Shown piece after piece: positions 5,181 through 7,501 of a DNA stretch of 7,501 nt. How positions within the stretch are numbered: position 1 is the stretch's first letter; each line of letters starts with the position of its first letter. The stretch is from an uncultured Collinsella sp. (GTDB taxonomy: Bacteria > Actinomycetota > Coriobacteriia > Coriobacteriales > Coriobacteriaceae): positions 1 through 7,501 of the forward strand of contig CAAFEY010000049.1 of assembly GCA_900761995.1 (NCBI GenBank), read 5' to 3'. The position numbers and the translations under genes were made by a program. Below the pieces are notes generated by a model. That model saw nothing but the letters and a program-made list of their open reading frames with translations, was not told where the DNA came from and made no database searches.

Positions 5181-6287
5181 ATGCACCAACTAATAATTCT
5201 TGGAAATGGTTTCGACTTGACCTGCGGATTGAAGTCCAAGTTCTCTGACTTTTACAGAGATAGGACGAGCGGGTCATTCTCAGTCGAATCGATTCCTGAG
5301 GACGAAAGAAAAGCTTGGGATATGATACTTGCTGAAAAAGGACAAGACGACCCTTTATGGTGCGATATAGAAAGTCTTATCTCTGCATTCGTCTTCCAAG
5401 AAGACGAATTGGGCTCAAGGCTAGACAGAATGTTTAGCGTTACGGGTTTGGCCATTGACCTATCAAGCACAATTCCATTCCCGCGGCCAAAAGACGATTT
5501 ATACAAATTTGTGTCGACTCAACTCGGAAAAGAAGATGTTTCACAGGCGGAACTTACAAGCTACCTCCTATCTTCGCTAAAAAAATATGAGCGCATTTTT
5601 GCGAGATATCTCGAGGAGCAAGTAGAGGAAAACGAAGATTATAGAGAAAAGGCCGCAGTGTATTTTTCAGCCATACGTGATGCCTGCATTGAAGAATCCC
5701 AGCAAAAGAATTATGAATCTTCCATCCTTAACTTTAACTATACGACCCCATTTAAATCGGAAGATCCGAAACTAGGAATTGTTGCTGCTCGGAATATTCA
5801 TGGCTCACTGGGCAGAACGGACATCATTTTCGGCATTGACGGAAAAGACGTCGCTGAAGATGATCCGGCGTTGCCGTTTACAAAAACATATAGGCTTATG
5901 TCGTTGGAGCCATATAAAAGCGAGACTGTAAAACTCTGTGACAGCGATACCGGTTTCATCAAGATATTCGGACACTCGCTTTCTCGGGCTGACTATTCGT
6001 ACTTCCAATCAATTTTTGACACTGTCAATTTATACGGCGGAGATACTAAACTTGTATTTCTGTATAAGAAATATCCAAATAAGCCAGATAAAACAGTTGA
6101 TGAGCAGGCAATTCGTGAAGAGCTGTACTCACGCATATCGCATCTTCTATATGAATATGGAAGCACACTCGACAATAAAGACCATGGAAAAAATCTCATG
6201 CATAAGCTTCTTCTAGAGCAAAGGTTGCTCATTAAAGACATTGACGAGAATAAATCGGTCTTGCCTTCCAATGTTTATTTGCCTTAG
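5181..6287 (+). CDS. AbiH family phage abortive-infection protein
   Basis: A 368-residue protein with the AbiH signature blocks in order: N-terminal LIILGNGFDLTCGL (4-17, a nucleotide-binding-like GNGFD loop), LWCDIESLI (59-67), SILNFNYTTP (181-190), NIHGS (205-209), FGIDG (217-221) and FGHSLSRADYSYF (263-275), then a helical C-terminus. AbiH was first described as a lactococcal phage-resistance gene; the biochemical mechanism of the family is not established. The GNGFD and NFNYT/HG/GHS blocks recall SIR2-like proteins, so NAD or nucleotide binding is a reasonable inference. The start is the ATG at 5181, seven bases after AAAGGA and directly in front of the first family motif. The 62 codons open upstream lack family similarity. 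The gene is much more AT-rich than its left neighbours, with many A/T third positions, indicating horizontal transfer. It stands alone on its strand, with no partner gene after it. Confidence 0.9.
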   Translation: MHQLIILGNGFDLTCGLKSKFSDFYRDRTSGSFSVESIPEDERKAWDMILAEKGQDDPLWCDIESLISAFVFQEDELGSRLDRMFSVTGLAIDLSSTIPFPRPKDDLYKFVSTQLGKEDVSQAELTSYLLSSLKKYERIFARYLEEQVEENEDYREKAAVYFSAIRDACIEESQQKNYESSILNFNYTTPFKSEDPKLGIVAARNIHGSLGRTDIIFGIDGKDVAEDDPALPFTKTYRLMSLEPYKSETVKLCDSDTGFIKIFGHSLSRADYSYFQSIFDTVNLYGGDTKLVFLYKKYPNKPDKTVDEQAIREELYSRISHLLYEYGSTLDNKDHGKNLMHKLLLEQRLLIKDIDENKSVLPSNVYLP

Positions 6288-6611
6288 CTATTGGAAAATA
6301 GACTGAAACATCTGTCTATGGAAGTCAGATCTAAATATTTTGGTGTGCATTATTTGCTTGAAATAAGATGCCCTGGGTTTTTTAGGGCTAGCCATCGTCC
6401 GCCCAAAGACTACTCGCGAGCTCAGCATCAGCTCTCAGGAGCTATGGTAAATCCCGCTAAATAAAACTACTTAGCAGTCTACTTAGCAGTCGCATGCTTT
6501 AACACCTAATCCAGACTCGGCTCCCACAGGTGGTAATTGAAAGATAGGGATAAAAGAGCGAAATTATATATATCAAAGCGAATTTAAAGGCAAATGGGGC
6601 CTGTTTAACCA
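6288..6611. other. Region without a gene between AbiH and the converging Ugd fragment
   Basis: About 320 AT-rich bases with stop codons in all frames. It contains a 12-bp tandem duplication (6467-6490), a weak GCCCT...AGGGC hairpin with a T-rich loop (6370-6388) that may help to end AbiH transcription, and the palindrome GGCTAGCC (6386-6393). No RNA gene, promoter of note or conserved ORF was recognised. Confidence 0.55.
6467..6490. repeat. 12-bp perfect tandem duplication
   Basis: CTACTTAGCAGT occurs twice without spacing (6467-6478 and 6479-6490). It lies in non-coding DNA between AbiH and the terminator. It could be a slippage product, a target-site scar or a pair of protein-binding half sites; nothing nearby decides. 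Confidence 0.7.
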
Positions 6612-6648
6612 AAAGAGGGTGTATCGGCGCAGCCGATACACCCTCTTT
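6612..6648. terminator. Bidirectional intrinsic terminator
   Basis: A perfect 17-bp stem (6612-6628 with 6632-6648) closed by the triloop GCA. The plus-strand end runs into CTTTCT and the minus-strand end into TTTTGG, so it can terminate transcripts from both sides. It sits where expected for the converging plus-strand AbiH gene and the minus-strand Ugd fragment, 51 bases beyond the stop of the latter. Confidence 0.85.
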
Positions 6649-6698
6649 CTACAAATGGATTTATGCACTAGGCTAGAGTCGACTCATTCGCCGCTCCC

Positions 6699-7190
6699 CT
6701 AGTCCCGCCTAAAAAGATCCCTCGTGTACACCTTGTTAGCCACGTCCGAGAGCTCGTCGCTCCAGCGGTTGGCGACGATCACGTCGCAGCCGGCCTTGAA
6801 GGACTCCAGGTCATGCGTGACCTCGGAGCCGAAGAACTCCGGCGCGTTCAGCGTGGGCTCGTAGACTACCACGGGCACGACCTTGGCCTTCACGCGCTTC
6901 ATGACGCCCTGGATGGAGCTCGCTCGGAAGTTGTCGGAGTTGGACTTCATCGTCAGGCGGTACACGCCCACGACCGGCTTCTCCTTGCCGGCGTAGACGC
7001 GGTCCCACACCATCTGCAGCACCTCGTCGGCGACGAAGTCCTTGCGGGTGCGGTTGGCGTCCACGATGGCCTCGATCAGGTTCTGGAGCCCCGAGCTGAT
7101 GTCGTGGCTGACATCGAATAAATTTAATGCGGCAAATTCTGTTCCATTAGTATCTCTGCCTTTGCGTCGTTTCCCTTCAAACAAATGCAT
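6699..7190 (-). pseudogene. ugd: 3' fragment of a UDP-glucose 6-dehydrogenase gene
   Basis: From about residue 35 of this frame the sequence is clearly the C-terminal part of UDP-glucose/GDP-mannose dehydrogenase: LQNLIEAIVDANRTRKDF (35-52), GVYRLTMKSNSDNFRASS (75-92), VVVYEPTLNAPEFFGSEV (107-124), CDVIVANRWSDEL (135-147) and the ending YTRDLFRRD. The enzyme oxidises UDP-glucose to UDP-glucuronate for capsule or exopolysaccharide. Missing are the N-terminal NAD-binding Rossmann domain and the catalytic Cys of the central region, so only about a third of the usual ~390 residues remains and activity is impossible. The first ~30 codons (MHLFEGKRRKGRDTNG...) are AT-rich, not family-like, and overlap the upstream membrane protein gene in another frame. 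The break lies near 7088-7110, where base composition changes abruptly. There is no good ribosome binding site at the listed ATG. Confidence 0.85.
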
Positions 7191-7501
7191 GCTCTTGTGA
7201 ATGTGAATGTATTAAATAAAAGGGATTTAGTTTCGAAGACAATTCGGAATGAAAATGCTAAGTACAGAAGGCAAAATGCTGTTTCAAGGTATCGATCGTG
7301 GCATATTAAAGAAGCGAGCTTATAAACTGTGGCGTAGTCGAACAGTGAAATTAAAAGACTCGATATAAAAGCAAGCGAGAATAACACTAGCGCATTCTCG
7401 TAATAGCGAAGATATGTAATTAGCGGATTGTCCTCTTGCAATGTCAGTCGATATATTTGAGTCCCGTCTAGCAAGCTAAAAAAGATTGCAAAAATAGATA
7501 G
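7124..7501 (-). CDS. 3' end of an AT-rich multi-pass membrane protein gene
   Basis: The frame is open to the right edge of the window (first visible codon CTA at 7499-7501), giving 125 residues that end ILMEQNLPH before TAA. Three hydrophobic segments are visible: LSIFAIFFSLLDG at the very start, ALVLFSLAFISSLLISLF at about residues 38-55, and FCLLYLAFSFRIVF at about 76-89. The tail is short and polar. I cannot name the family. Position beside a ugd fragment and the very AT-rich, Leu/Phe/Ile-heavy make-up suggest an O-antigen/EPS polymerase or flippase-like protein of a polysaccharide locus; this is inference. Its last 67 bases overlap the open frame of the ugd fragment, so the C-terminus may itself be altered by the junction. 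Confidence 0.6.
   Translation of the reverse strand, partial: LSIFAIFFSLLDGTQIYRLTLQEDNPLITYLRYYENALVLFSLAFISSLLISLFDYATVYKLASLICHDRYLETAFCLLYLAFSFRIVFETKSLLFNTFTFTRACICLKGNDAKAEILMEQNLPH

Noticed and set aside
6517..6600. Short minus-strand frame ending FNYHLWEPSLD
   Set aside because: It looks like a protein tail but is only about 26 codons from the preceding stop, with no start signal and no recognisable family.
1..7501. CRISPR arrays, tRNA/rRNA genes, integrase or transposase genes
   Set aside because: No regularly spaced repeats, cloverleaf-like sequences or recombinase motifs were seen on either strand.

Overview
The window looks like an accessory stretch of a high-GC actinobacterial chromosome. 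The best guess is a gut coriobacterium of the Collinsella type. This rests on the GC-rich third codon positions of most genes, an LPKTG surface protein with a Gly/Ala/Asp-rich probable beta-helix body, and the kinds of small toxin-antitoxin genes present. It is inferred from sequence style, not from a marker gene. Two AT-rich blocks (about 4740-6600 and 7110-7501) stand out from the GC-rich remainder and look acquired separately.

Left part (206-3152, all minus strand). A tight gene train reads right to left: a DUF3990 ADP-ribosyltransferase-like toxin (2419-3087), an XRE regulator/antitoxin overlapping it by 20 bases (1749-2438), a small protein starting 11 bases later (1552-1737), a Doc-type Fic protein joined to it by an ATGA overlap (1040-1555), and a DUF3825 protein 45 bases further on (206-994). 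In front of the train an extended -10 promoter lies between two perfect 21-bp inverted arms (3100-3152), the layout expected of an autoregulated toxin-antitoxin operon. Two toxin families and two candidate antitoxins thus appear to share one promoter. The small gene before Fic seems to have lost a base, which could break that pair.

Middle (3192-4604, minus strand). Remnants of a MNT/HepT-type nucleotidyltransferase-toxin pair abut the 3' end of a secreted LPXTG protein. A TGA falls directly after LPKTGDSY, and the missing membrane anchor segment is still readable, in frame, after that stop.

Right part. A 576-base region without a clear gene (4605-5180) holds a 15-bp hairpin, a second hairpin, complementary segments that could form an alternative fold, and two tiny ORFs with purine-rich ribosome binding sites. 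It precedes an AT-rich AbiH-family phage-resistance gene on the plus strand (5181-6287). A mostly featureless stretch with a 12-bp tandem duplication follows, then a 17-bp-stem terminator (6612-6648). The right end holds the C-terminal third of a UDP-glucose 6-dehydrogenase gene (minus), joined at a sharp composition break to the 3' end of an AT-rich membrane protein gene. This looks like the damaged edge of a polysaccharide locus.

Overall, the window is a patchwork of defence and conflict genes (DUF3990/XRE, Fic, AbiH, decayed MNT/HepT) with surface genes, several of them broken.
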